A DNA stretch of 7,190 nt from CAZXCQ01 sp964639275 (GTDB taxonomy: Bacteria; Desulfobacterota; DSM-4660; Desulfatiglandales; Desulfatiglandaceae): contig CAZXCQ010000311.1 in NCBI GenBank assembly GCA_964639275.1, positions 1 to 7,190 of the forward strand. The letters are read 5' to 3'. The notes beneath the pieces were generated by a model. That model did not search any database. It saw nothing but the letters and a program-made list of their open reading frames with translations, and was not told the DNA's origin. This document shows positions 1 to 5,534 of this stretch, in pieces; positions within the stretch are counted from its first letter, which is position 1; each line of letters starts with the position of its first letter. The position numbers and the translations under genes are program-made.

Positions 1-2
1 GA

Positions 3-95
3 GCGGAAGTTGCGCGATTTCTGGGTGTCACGACCTCATGTGTAACGAGGGCGGTCTCATCAATCAAAGAGCCAAAAACAGAAAGATATCTCTAG
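3..95 (+). CDS. C-terminal tail of a REP-associated (Y1, IS200-like) transposase, cut by the left window edge
   Basis: The third forward frame is open from the window edge to a TAG at 93-95 and encodes 30 residues beginning AEVARFLGVTTSCVTRAVSS. This has the shape of a helix-turn-helix (EVARFLGV, a turn, then a recognition helix) as found at the C-terminus of many REP-associated tyrosine transposases, where a chromosomal-replication-initiator-like HTH follows the catalytic domain. The catalytic HUH motif and tyrosine would lie left of the window and cannot be seen. A second transposase N-terminus of the same broad family begins 79 bases downstream, which supports the call. It could instead be the HTH end of an unrelated regulator, because 30 residues are not decisive. 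Whether the full gene is intact cannot be judged. Confidence 0.5.
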   Translation, partial: AEVARFLGVTTSCVTRAVSSIKEPKTERYL

Positions 96-173
96 AGAGT
101 TATGCACGCTCTGCACGAACGTCCCCTATCAACCCTACTATCTGGGGTCAGCCCTTGAAATGGAAACATTATT

Positions 174-272
174 ATGGCAAGACCACTGAGAATCGAATAT
201 GTCGGAGCGCTTTACCATGAAACCGCAAAAGGAAACGAGCGGAAAAGGGTCTATTTTAGGAAAACTGATTAG
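174..272 (+). pseudogene. N-terminal fragment of a REP-associated Y1 transposase
   Basis: Starting at ATG 174 the frame reads MARPLRIEYVGALYHETAKG, followed by NERKRVYF and a TAG at 270-272, giving 32 residues. The opening closely matches the conserved start of REP-associated transposases (family pattern MARPLRIEYxGAxYHVTxRGNERxxIF), which are normally about 200-330 residues and cut or copy single-stranded palindromic DNA through an HUH motif and a tyrosine. Both catalytic parts are absent here, so the fragment cannot be active. No continuation of the family is recognisable in any frame between the stop and the end of the VWA gene at 313, so the break lies within that short gap. The bases before the ATG (about 141-173) resemble the leader that often precedes such genes, which is a memory-based impression only. 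The type of element is fairly certain; its exact borders are not. Confidence 0.75.
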
Positions 273-312
273 GGTTATTCAATAACTCTGGAAATCTTAA
301 GGGCGTCCCGGT

Positions 313-1746
313 TTACAATCCCGGATCGAAAAAGAGCACTTCTCCCTTCTTGATCTCGATACCTTCACCTGCGGGAAGCGGTTCATCCATGCCCTTGAGG
401 AAGACCGCAAGGTCGTATTGGCCGGGTGTCACCGGGAATGCCTTCCAGAGCGGCCAATCATTGTCCCACCGACGGTTAACCTTCAAGATATATTTCTCCT
501 GGCCTTTTGGAGACAACTGCCAGGAAACGATCTCGGGGTTGGGCTTGAGCTGGATGCCCGAATCCAGTGTGACCACGGTCTCCTTTCCCTCTTCGATTTT
601 GATCCCCTTGAAGACCCTGAAGAGTTCGGGAGATCGTCCATACACCAGACCCAGATCGTAGGTTCCGGCCGGAAGCGGTTTGGGCTTCCAGATGTAGTAG
701 TCGTTGCCGCCGGCATCGTTTCTGACAAAGGGCGTGTTACTGTCCGTGCGCATCACGGCGATGGCCACTGTGGCATCGCCAAGGCCTTTTGCTTTGTTGA
801 TAACCAGGGCGCCCAGATTGACCTCCGTGACTTCTCCCCCCTTGACTTCAAACTGGCCCAATGAGGCCTCGCTGGGCGGCTGGTAGTTGGTGTTGTTGAA
901 CTGGAGAATGATCTCATATACGCCGGCCAGGAGGGGATGGGTTCCCTCGGCGGCTGGCTTGGCCTTTTTGACCACCTTATTGTCCCTCTTGCGGACAATC
1001 TTGATCTCGCCCTGAGTCTTGACCGCTGATGCGGGCATGGTGATCTTCAGCTTACCCAGTTTGGTCTTGGCCTTGACTGTGGTCGTTTTGGCCTCCTCCA
1101 CCTTGACTGCGACTTCCTTCTTCACCGTCTCCAAGGCGGCCAGTAGTGAGCCGGCATCGGTCGCCTGGATATATTTACCTCCTCCGGCATCAGAGAGACA
1201 GGTGAGTTGCTCCTTCCCTTTCTGGTCCACCCCGAAGCCGACCACGTGGAGAATGAACTTGATGCCCGAGCCTTTGAGGCCTTTGATCACCCCGCAGGGG
1301 TCCTTGTCGCAGGTTTCGATTCCGTCACTGACCAGAACGATGGTGGTCTCCGCCTCCCTCCTTTTCAGTTCCTCTGCCACCATCTTGACCGCCGCAGCTA
1401 TGGGCGTCATGCCCTTGGGACTGATCCCCTGGACTTTGGCCAGAAGCCCGGCCCTGTCGGTTGATCCGGATGGGATCATGATCTCCACATCCCCGCAATC
1501 GCCCTTGCGCCTGTGGCCGTAGACGGTCAGGCCCACCCCTACCTCTTTGGGCAGGGATGGCACCACTTTGGCCATGACCTCCTTGGCCGCTTCGATCTTG
1601 CGGATCTTGCCGGCCGAGCCCCACATGGACCCTGATCCATCCAAAATAAATATGACCTCGGGCATCTCGGCACCATACGCGGAAAGAGAGAATAACAGGG
1701 TCAGGGCCAGTAAGATAGATGAGTATACCAAAGATCGCCTTGTCAT
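313..1746 (-). CDS. Secreted VWA-domain protein with three C-terminal beta-type repeats
   Basis: A 477-residue exported protein of unknown specific role. Residues 1-25 form a signal peptide (basic MTRR, hydrophobic core, likely cleavage after AYG). Residues about 29-208 are a von Willebrand factor A domain with a complete MIDAS metal site: D36-G-S38-G-S40, T114 in GMTPI and D141 in SDGIETC. Such domains bind a divalent cation and usually mediate protein-protein adhesion. C84, C146, C151 and C183 could form disulfides in the periplasm. A Lys/Ala/Thr-rich linker (about 208-230) leads to a beta-rich C-terminus with three similar units, marked by LLAGVYEI (272-279), LPAGTYDL (358-365) and VTPGQYDL (439-446), each followed by a KxGE-type turn. 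ATG at 1746 is supported by AGAGGT (1757-1752, minus strand) five bases upstream. It stands alone between transposase remnants on both sides, with no obvious promoter or terminator. Transport, adhesion or protease-inhibitor-like roles are all possible; no enzyme motif is seen. Confidence 0.9.
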   Translation of the reverse strand: MTRRSLVYSSILLALTLLFSLSAYGAEMPEVIFILDGSGSMWGSAGKIRKIEAAKEVMAKVVPSLPKEVGVGLTVYGHRRKGDCGDVEIMIPSGSTDRAGLLAKVQGISPKGMTPIAAAVKMVAEELKRREAETTIVLVSDGIETCDKDPCGVIKGLKGSGIKFILHVVGFGVDQKGKEQLTCLSDAGGGKYIQATDAGSLLAALETVKKEVAVKVEEAKTTTVKAKTKLGKLKITMPASAVKTQGEIKIVRKRDNKVVKKAKPAAEGTHPLLAGVYEIILQFNNTNYQPPSEASLGQFEVKGGEVTEVNLGALVINKAKGLGDATVAIAVMRTDSNTPFVRNDAGGNDYYIWKPKPLPAGTYDLGLVYGRSPELFRVFKGIKIEEGKETVVTLDSGIQLKPNPEIVSWQLSPKGQEKYILKVNRRWDNDWPLWKAFPVTPGQYDLAVFLKGMDEPLPAGEGIEIKKGEVLFFDPGL

Positions 1747-1849
1747 CTGCTACCTCTTTTGTAGCTACATCCGGAACGCGCCCATTGAACGCAATAGAGG
1801 GCGTCGCTACAAATCTATACATATAGGAAGAAGCGGCTGGCTGATTGTG

Positions 1850-2082
1850 TCAAGCCAAAGCCTTCCCCAATGCTCTCAGGTCGATAAGCCGGCTCAGGCC
1901 GTGGTTTGGATTCAGGTCATACCCCTGGCGTTTCAATGGATCTCTGGAAGGAGTCTCGCCAGGCGATCGAGGAAATCCTCTCGATCCGTGCCATTTATGA
2001 ATATCTTTCGACGCGCTATCCCCGGATCATGATATGATGCAGCATTCCGGGCGCGTCCAAGCGGGCTTGTCTTGGCAGGCAT
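1850..2082 (-). pseudogene. Decayed REP-associated Y1 transposase with frameshifts and an internal deletion
   Basis: Two overlapping minus-strand frames together give a classic transposase N-terminus. One reads PRQARLDAPGMLHHIMIRG and stops at TAG 2018-2016. The other continues from 2019 with IARRKIFINGTDREDFLDRL and ends at TGA 1935-1933. The family pattern is MPRKARLDAPGALHHIMIRGIERRKIF, so the frame changes at about 2018. At the start, ATG at 2082 is followed by TGCCTGCC; removing one TGCC puts the ATG in frame with PRQARLD, so a 4-bp tandem duplication is a likely early lesion. The HUH and tyrosine regions are missing. In a third frame (1918-1850), LNP and LIDLRALGK recall the family's C-terminal LNPLRAxLVxDLxALxKY segment, suggesting an internal deletion that joined the two ends; this part is less certain. 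The remnant occupies most of the 363-bp gap between the VWA gene and the M20 remnant and nearly touches the M20 stop codon. Confidence 0.75.
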
Positions 2083-2109
2083 ATTACTGGCACAAAATCC
2101 GGTACATTG

Positions 2110-2811
2110 TCAACTTGTTTTCCTACCAGCGTCCCGCTTCAAGAGTTCGCAGGCCAATCGGCAATAGGTCTCGACGCCAATCGGGAGGACATCTTCATTG
2201 AAGTCGAACTTGGGGTTGCGGAAAGGCGCGCAGCCTTTCCGCCCCACCCCCAGGAAGAAGAAACAGCCCTTAGATCTTTCCAGATAGAAGGCCATATCCT
2301 CGCCTCCCATGGTGGGTTCCGGCTCCACAACCTTGTCCTCACCCACCACATCAACCGCGCATTTTCGAACCCATCCAGACATCTCCACGTCATTCAGAAG
2401 AGGGGGGTAGCCTTGCACGTATTGGAGCTCATATTGCGCTCCCATGGACTCGCATACCCCACGGACGACCTTTTCAATTCGGCCAGGCCACGAGAGCCAG
2501 ATATGCCGGTCGAAAATCCTGGTGCCGCACATCTCCGCCTCTCCTGGGATGATGTTAAAGGCACTTCCAGCCTGGAATCGGCCCACAGTGACCACCGTCT
2601 GGCTCAAAGGATTCATCTGACGGCTGACGATTCTTTGAAGGGCATTGATGACCTGCGTGCCCACTTCAAGCGCATCCAGGCAAAGATGAGGCATGGCGCC
2701 GTGCCCCCCTTTACCGATGATCTTGAGGTCGAACCGATCCATGGCCGCCATCAGTCGTCCTGCTTTCACCCCGATCGTCCCCTTCGGGATTCCGGGCCAC
2801 AGGTGACACCT
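2110..2811 (-). pseudogene. C-terminal half of an M20-family amidohydrolase/peptidase, N-terminus lost
   Basis: The minus-strand frame from 2811 to TGA 2112-2110 encodes RCHLWPGIPKGTIGV followed by about 219 residues. Numbering is from the GTG at 2769, which is only the first possible start, not a genuine one. The dimerisation-domain signature GKGGHGAMPH is at 19-28, FNIIPGEAEM at 71-80, GGEDMAFYLE at 155-164 and a C-terminal FDFNEDVLPIG at 188-198. This is the later half of M20 zinc-dependent aminoacyl-amino-acid hydrolases or carboxypeptidases (usually about 390 residues). The HxD and EE metal and catalytic motifs of the N-terminal half are absent. A TAA at 2814-2812 interrupts family-like sequence just before HLWPG, and a TGA lies in the same frame at 2850-2848. 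The usual C-terminal metal His before NPKFDF is Arg184 (CGC, one transition from CAC). Only 155 bases separate the remnant from the DUF2442 gene, too few for the missing roughly 150 residues. Almost certainly inactive. Confidence 0.82.
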
Positions 2812-2969
2812 TTATTGCACCACCCTGAAGCTCAGAGGTGCACCATCTCACCTTTCCTGAAAAACCTTCTCACCCTTTCCGACCCGACACCATAGATGTT
2901 GTGGTTACTTTTTCCTTGATTCACAAGCCGATACTCGGTATGCTTTCCACTCTAAAAAGCAAGTTCTTA

Positions 2970-3263
2970 TCACCCGGCTCTTTTGTGCGTCCGCTGGAAC
3001 GACCGATTGGTCTGGACGATCCTTTCATACAGCGTCTCCGGTGCCACGTCGGCTCCATTCGGCCATCCGATAGTACCTCCCTCTACCTTCGCCTTCGAAA
3101 AAAGCGCCTTGTCCTTCAGGGCCTCAAAAATAGGCCCCCGTGACAGGTAGTCAGAAAAGTCAATCTCTCCCTCAACGCCGTCGTCGAATCGGATATGATA
3201 AACATACCCACCCCGGTACTCAATCTTGGTCATGTCGTTCATGTCCCACATAGTTCGCCTCAT
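2970..3263 (-). CDS. DUF2442-family small protein
   Basis: A 97-residue protein. The core FDDGVEGEIDFSDYL (26-40), then GPIFEALKD (43-51), then TIGWPNGADVAPETLYE (64-80) matches the DUF2442 pattern of a DG-x-E-G-x-x-D-L/F strand-turn followed by a WPNGAD-x-AP-x-x-LY motif. The biochemical role of the family is unknown to me; members are often encoded beside DUF4160 proteins. Its ATG (3263-3261) overlaps the TGA of the upstream DUF4160 gene (3262-3260) as ATGA, a sign of translational coupling. This favours the first ATG over the later in-frame ATGs at residues 5, 8 and 11, although homologues often begin nearer residue 12. The gene is intact. The last 15 or so residues, after LYE, are basic and less conserved. 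It is followed by decayed M20 sequence, so it is the end of its transcription unit. Confidence 0.87.
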   Translation of the reverse strand: MRRTMWDMNDMTKIEYRGGYVYHIRFDDGVEGEIDFSDYLSRGPIFEALKDKALFSKAKVEGGTIGWPNGADVAPETLYERIVQTNRSFQRTHKRAG

Positions 3264-3520
3264 TTCAATGGTTCAATCTTATTGATCTCCTTGCCCTGCC
3301 TGGCCAGGTCCCAGTCTTCAAGGAGTTCTCCATAGCGGAGATCGATCCATTCTCGGACAAGTTTCAAGGCGGTCCTTGAATGGAGGTCGCCTTGCAGAAT
3401 ATTGCCTCTAAAATCCAAAAGAGCCTTCTTATCCTGAAATTCAACATGGATGTGAGGCGGATTATGATCATCATAGAACATCCTGATGATAATTCCAAAA
3501 AAGATGGAGATTATAGGCAT
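3260..3520 (-). CDS. DUF4160-family small protein
   Basis: An 86-residue protein beginning MPIISIFFGIIIRMFYDDHN, which is the typical DUF4160 opening: a short beta strand, GIxIRMF/YY, then the invariant DHNPPHIHVEF motif (18-28). The remainder (Q43-G-D-L motif, a helix through VREWIDLRYGELLEDW, and a KIEPL tail at 81-85) also fits, and the length is normal for the family. The paired histidines in HNPPHIH are suggestive of metal or nucleic-acid contact, but this is inference. It is the first gene of a two-gene unit with DUF2442 and overlaps it by four bases. The Shine-Dalgarno is weak (an AAAGAAAG stretch a few bases upstream of the ATG). A toxin-antitoxin-like partnership is plausible but not shown by the sequence. 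Confidence 0.88.
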   Translation of the reverse strand: MPIISIFFGIIIRMFYDDHNPPHIHVEFQDKKALLDFRGNILQGDLHSRTALKLVREWIDLRYGELLEDWDLARQGKEINKIEPLK

Positions 3521-3610
3521 AAGTTACTTTCTTTGAAGTTTATTTAGGGAAAGGCCATGCGGAAACGGATTTTCACGGGCTACCCTATGCCCCAACCCAA
3601 TGAATTTATT

Positions 3611-3778
3611 TTACCAAAAAGGTTCCTCCTCTGTAAACTCTGGTAGGAGAGATTTCAGCGATTCCCGAAATGTCTTGACTATAAGGCTCCAATGGTTATT
3701 ATCCGGTTGCATATAGGTTACAAAATAAGGTAAAATATTAGCGACTCCTGGAGGGTTGAAGCCAATAAAATCAATAAC
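3611..3778 (-). pseudogene. Open frame of unknown origin, possibly the end of a decayed gene
   Basis: On the minus strand the frame stays open for 55 codons between a TAA at 3781-3779 and a TAA at 3613-3611. The translation is protein-like: FIGFNPPGVANILPYFV is followed by a Met at 3712 and a charged, helix-like end with FRESLKSLLPEFTEEEPFW. The only ATG (3712) would give 33 residues, and no ribosome binding site precedes it. I do not recognise the family. It lies 90 bases upstream of the DUF4160 gene on the same strand, so it may be the leftover C-terminus of a gene that once preceded that pair. A chance open frame in AT-rich DNA is a real alternative, and a possible plus-strand promoter overlaps it. 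The whole gene-poor stretch 3521-4028 otherwise holds only the tRNA-like remnant and the terminator listed separately. Confidence 0.3.
3707..3736 (+). promoter_or_regulatory. Possible sigma-70-type promoter
   Basis: TTGCAT (3707-3712) and TAAAAT (3731-3736) are separated by 18 bases and resemble -35 and -10 boxes. TAAAAT differs from the consensus -10 by one base. A transcript starting near 3743 would run about 175 bases to the intrinsic terminator at 3877-3917. The region is AT-rich, so chance matches are common, and the boxes overlap a minus-strand open frame. Low confidence. Confidence 0.27.
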
Positions 3779-3785
3779 TTAGGAT

Positions 3786-3814
3786 GGCGTGAACAAGTCC
3801 CGCCTTCGGCACCA
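3786..3814 (+). other. 3' end of a leucine-type tRNA (T-arm, acceptor strand, CCA): probable integration scar
   Basis: AAGTCCCGCCTTCGGCACCA (3795-3814) is the usual 3' end of bacterial tRNA-Leu genes whose 5' end is GCCGAAG: T-loop end, CCCGC T-stem strand, CTTCGGC acceptor strand, discriminator A and encoded CCA. Upstream, GCGTG (3787-3791) can pair with CCCGC (3799-3803) at four of five positions, leaving a seven-base loop AACAAGT where TTCAAGT is expected, so the whole T-arm is recognisable. The loop TT-to-AA change and the T-C mismatch would spoil a working tRNA. No 5' acceptor strand (GCCGAAG), D-arm or anticodon arm is found in the preceding 100 bases, so this is not a tRNA gene. Such 3' fragments are typical of attachment sites left by elements that integrate into tRNA genes. 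Other explanations are a partial tRNA duplication or decay of a former tRNA gene. Confidence 0.55.
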
Positions 3815-3876
3815 TGACCTTTTTGTACCAGGCAGAGGGAACCAGTCAAAGGGCGGCCGTCTTGGCTGGGGTTCAG

Positions 3877-3917
3877 ACCCGAGGGAGGAGCGAAATCGGA
3901 CTCTTTCGGGTTTTTTT
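3877..3917 (+). terminator. Intrinsic terminator, rightward
   Basis: The outer stem ACCCGA (3877-3882) pairs with TCGGGT (3906-3911). The inner stem AGGAG (3886-3890) pairs with CTCTT (3901-3905) with one G-U pair, with a GGG bulge on the left side and a ten-base loop. A run of seven T (3911-3917) follows directly. There is no T-run on the other strand, so it stops plus-strand transcripts. No intact plus-strand gene ends just upstream. The best explanation is that it once terminated the tRNA whose 3' end lies at 3786-3814, 63 bases before it. Alternatively it ends a short RNA from the possible promoter at 3707-3736. It insulates the ArsA-like gene from upstream transcription. Confidence 0.75.
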
Positions 3918-4028
3918 GTCTAAGGCAAGTGACGAAAGAAGGGCCGTGGTATGAGGAAGTGTAAGGGGCCTTGGGAGGGGCTGGGGCTACGACGAGCCAG
4001 AAGTTTGCAGATAGGCTGGTGATGCGAA

Positions 4029-5234
4029 ATGAGAATCATCTTTTTCGCCGGTAAAGGTGGGGTCGGAAAGACGAGTGTGGCGGCGGCCACCGGGATACGG
4101 GCGGCTGAAATGGGGCATAGGACAGTGATCATGTCGTTGGATGTGGCCCACAGCCTGTCCGATATCTTTGATCTGGATAGACCCCTTCTTGATCAAAACA
4201 AGGGGAGACCGGTCAAGGTCGGCAAGAATCTCTGGATTCAAGAACTGGATATTCAGGAGGAGGTGGAGAAGAACTGGGGAGAGATCTATGCATACATCTC
4301 CAGATTGCTGAATACCACGGGCATGGATGAAATACTGGCAGAAGAGTTTGCCATTTTGCCGGGAATGGAGGAGGTGAGCCTGCTCCTCTATATCAACCGT
4401 TATGTCAAGAACAGAAAATTCGATGTCATCATACTTGATTGTGCCCCCACCGGCGAGTCCCTCAGGTTTATCAGTATCCCGACTGCGCTGGAGTGGTATA
4501 TTAAGAAGATTTTCAAGGTGGAAAAGACCATCGCCAAATACGTTCGGCCAATAGCCAAGCGGGTGTATGATGTCCCTTTGCCGGAGGATGATTATTTTGA
4601 TGCCATTGAGCATCTGTTTGAGCGGTTGAAGGGGGTGAACGAGCTTCTGGTTGACCCCGATATCACCACTGTCCGTCTTGTTGCCAACCCGGAAAAGATT
4701 GTACTCAAAGAGACCCAGAGGGCGTTTATGTATTTTTGTCTCTTCAAGATGAATATCGATGGCATCATCATGAATCGAATTCTGCCCGATGATGTAAACG
4801 ATGTATATTTTCAAGATTGGAGGGAGTCTCAGAGGGAATATATGCAAAAGGCAGAGGAATACTTTAGCCCGGTCCCCATCTTTCCTGTAAATCTCTTCAG
4901 ATCCGAGGTGCTGGGTTACGACAGCCTCAAGGCGTTTTCAAAAGAGATATATGGCGGGAGAAACCCCCTGGAGAGGTTTTTTAAGGGGGAGCCGTATAAT
5001 ATAGTCAAAAAGGACAGGGAATACCGGCTTGTGATGAAACTTCCCTTTGTTGCCAAGGAGGATGTGGAGCTCAATAAGGTATCTGACGAATTGATTGTTC
5101 GGGTGGGAGGTCTTAAGAGACACCTGTTGCTTCCAAGACAGGTGGCTGCATCAAAGTCGGTCAAGGCAAGGCTTGATGGACAACATCTGTGTATCCATTT
5201 TAGGGGGAATGATCATGGCCAAGGAAAGGGATGA
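4029..5234 (+). CDS. ArsA/Get3-family ATPase with C-terminal HSP20-like domain
   Basis: A 401-residue cytosolic ATPase of the ArsA/TRC40 (Get3) family. The deviant Walker A loop GKGGVGKT is at 8-15, with the intradimer signature Lys9. The switch I motif SLDVAHSLSDIF is at 36-47, with Asp38 at the position of the catalytic Asp of Get3 (val replaces the usual Pro). The switch II motif DCAPTGE is at 137-143, and NPEKIVLKETQR (220-231) fits the nucleotide-contact region. Residues about 320-392 form an HSP20-like beta-sandwich (YRLVMKLPF, DELIVRVGGLKR, LLLPR, LCIHF), as in the ArsA_HSP20 extension of bacterial single-ATPase members. The CxxC zinc pair of eukaryotic Get3 is absent, and there is one ATPase half, unlike the duplicated E. 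coli ArsA. No arsenic genes are nearby, so arsenite export is unlikely; a client-protein or chaperone-like role is inference. ATG 4029 has GGTGA (4018-4022) six bases upstream. Its 3' end overlaps the next gene by 20 bases. Confidence 0.93.
   Translation: MRIIFFAGKGGVGKTSVAAATGIRAAEMGHRTVIMSLDVAHSLSDIFDLDRPLLDQNKGRPVKVGKNLWIQELDIQEEVEKNWGEIYAYISRLLNTTGMDEILAEEFAILPGMEEVSLLLYINRYVKNRKFDVIILDCAPTGESLRFISIPTALEWYIKKIFKVEKTIAKYVRPIAKRVYDVPLPEDDYFDAIEHLFERLKGVNELLVDPDITTVRLVANPEKIVLKETQRAFMYFCLFKMNIDGIIMNRILPDDVNDVYFQDWRESQREYMQKAEEYFSPVPIFPVNLFRSEVLGYDSLKAFSKEIYGGRNPLERFFKGEPYNIVKKDREYRLVMKLPFVAKEDVELNKVSDELIVRVGGLKRHLLLPRQVAASKSVKARLDGQHLCIHFRGNDHGQGKG
5202..5207 (+). promoter_or_regulatory. Ribosome binding site that decides the start of the small downstream gene
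   Basis: AGGGGG lies inside the 3' end of the ATPase gene. It is seven bases from ATG 5215 but only one base from the in-frame ATG at 5209, so 5215 is the better start. A longer in-frame extension back to an ATG at 5095 would lie wholly within the ATPase reading frame and has no such site. Confidence 0.6.
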
Positions 5235-5445
5235 AAAGGAGATGGCATATTGCCCGGTGGGAAGATTTTTTATTGATCTGGAAAAGGCCTACGGGAAAAA
5301 GTCCAGATTTTTTGATCACCTGACCCAGTCACGCGTTGAATTCCTCAAGGCAATCAGGTCGCTGGTTGACGAAAGGATAGAGGACCTTGAAAAGAAAGGC
5401 CCTGCCAGGGGTGGCAAAAGCGCGAGAAAGATCAAGGTGGAGTGA
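5215..5445 (+). CDS. Small protein of unknown function, overlapping the ArsA-like gene
   Basis: A 76-residue protein starting MAKERDEKEMAYCPVGRFFI. I do not recognise a named family. Visible features are a single Cys13 in YCPVGRFFIDLEKAYG (12-27), an amphipathic helical middle (SRFFDHLTQSRVEFLKAIRS, 30-49) continuing through LVDERIEDLEKKG (50-62), and a flexible basic tail rich in Gly and Lys. There is no signal peptide or membrane segment, so it is probably cytosolic. It overlaps the last 20 bases of the ATPase gene in another frame, which points to coupled translation and a shared process, perhaps as a partner or client adaptor of that ATPase. Codon-level evidence for reality is the well-placed ribosome binding site and the coherent helix pattern. 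After it come 89 bases with no gene before hisS. Confidence 0.75.
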   Translation: MAKERDEKEMAYCPVGRFFIDLEKAYGKKSRFFDHLTQSRVEFLKAIRSLVDERIEDLEKKGPARGGKSARKIKVE

Positions 5446-5519
5446 TTAAGACTCAGGCCTTTTCAGGCGCACCTTTGCATTGAAACGGCTCGGGTGCCGG
5501 AGGGTGAAATCTGACTGAC

Positions 5520-5524
5520 AGGAG
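5520..5524 (+). promoter_or_regulatory. Shine-Dalgarno site fixing the TTG start of hisS
   Basis: AGGAG is ten bases upstream of TTG 5535. The frame is closed by TGA at 5505-5507, and no ATG or GTG lies between that stop and 5535, so TTG is the only reasonable start. It leaves the conserved HisRS beginning (AIKGFRDVLPEE) intact. Confidence 0.7.
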
Positions 5525-5534
5525 ATGGGATTCA

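Noticed and set aside
274..286. Perfect palindrome GTTATTCAATAAC between the transposase stub and the VWA gene
   Set aside because: The arms are separated by one base, so no hairpin can form. It is short and AT-rich and could easily arise by chance, with no second copy seen.
1814..1853. Promoter for the VWA gene (TTGACA at 1853-1848 and TATATG at 1825-1820, minus strand)
   Set aside because: The spacer is 22 bases, well outside the usual 16-19, and no better -10 box lies at the correct distance. The perfect -35 alone is not enough.
2107..2895. A 262-codon plus-strand open frame
   Set aside because: It lies antisense to the M20 remnant, which shows clear family motifs on the minus strand. 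The plus-strand translation has no recognisable domain and is a codon-bias shadow.
3987..4847. A 286-codon minus-strand open frame
   Set aside because: It is antisense to the ArsA-like gene, whose P-loop and switch motifs are unambiguous. The translation looks like random composition.
5095..5214. Longer start for the small gene after the ArsA-like ATPase
   Set aside because: The extension lies wholly inside the ATPase coding sequence and has no ribosome binding site. AGGGGG at 5202-5207 points to ATG 5215.
4029..5234. Arsenite-efflux ATPase (true ArsA)
   Set aside because: Only one ATPase half is present, a HSP20-like tail is attached, and no arsB, arsR, arsC or arsD is nearby. Arsenite transport is not supported.
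5469..5497. GCACC/GGTGC inverted repeat upstream of hisS, considered as a leader structure or terminator
   Set aside because: Only five pairs with a 19-base loop and no T-run. Too weak to call.
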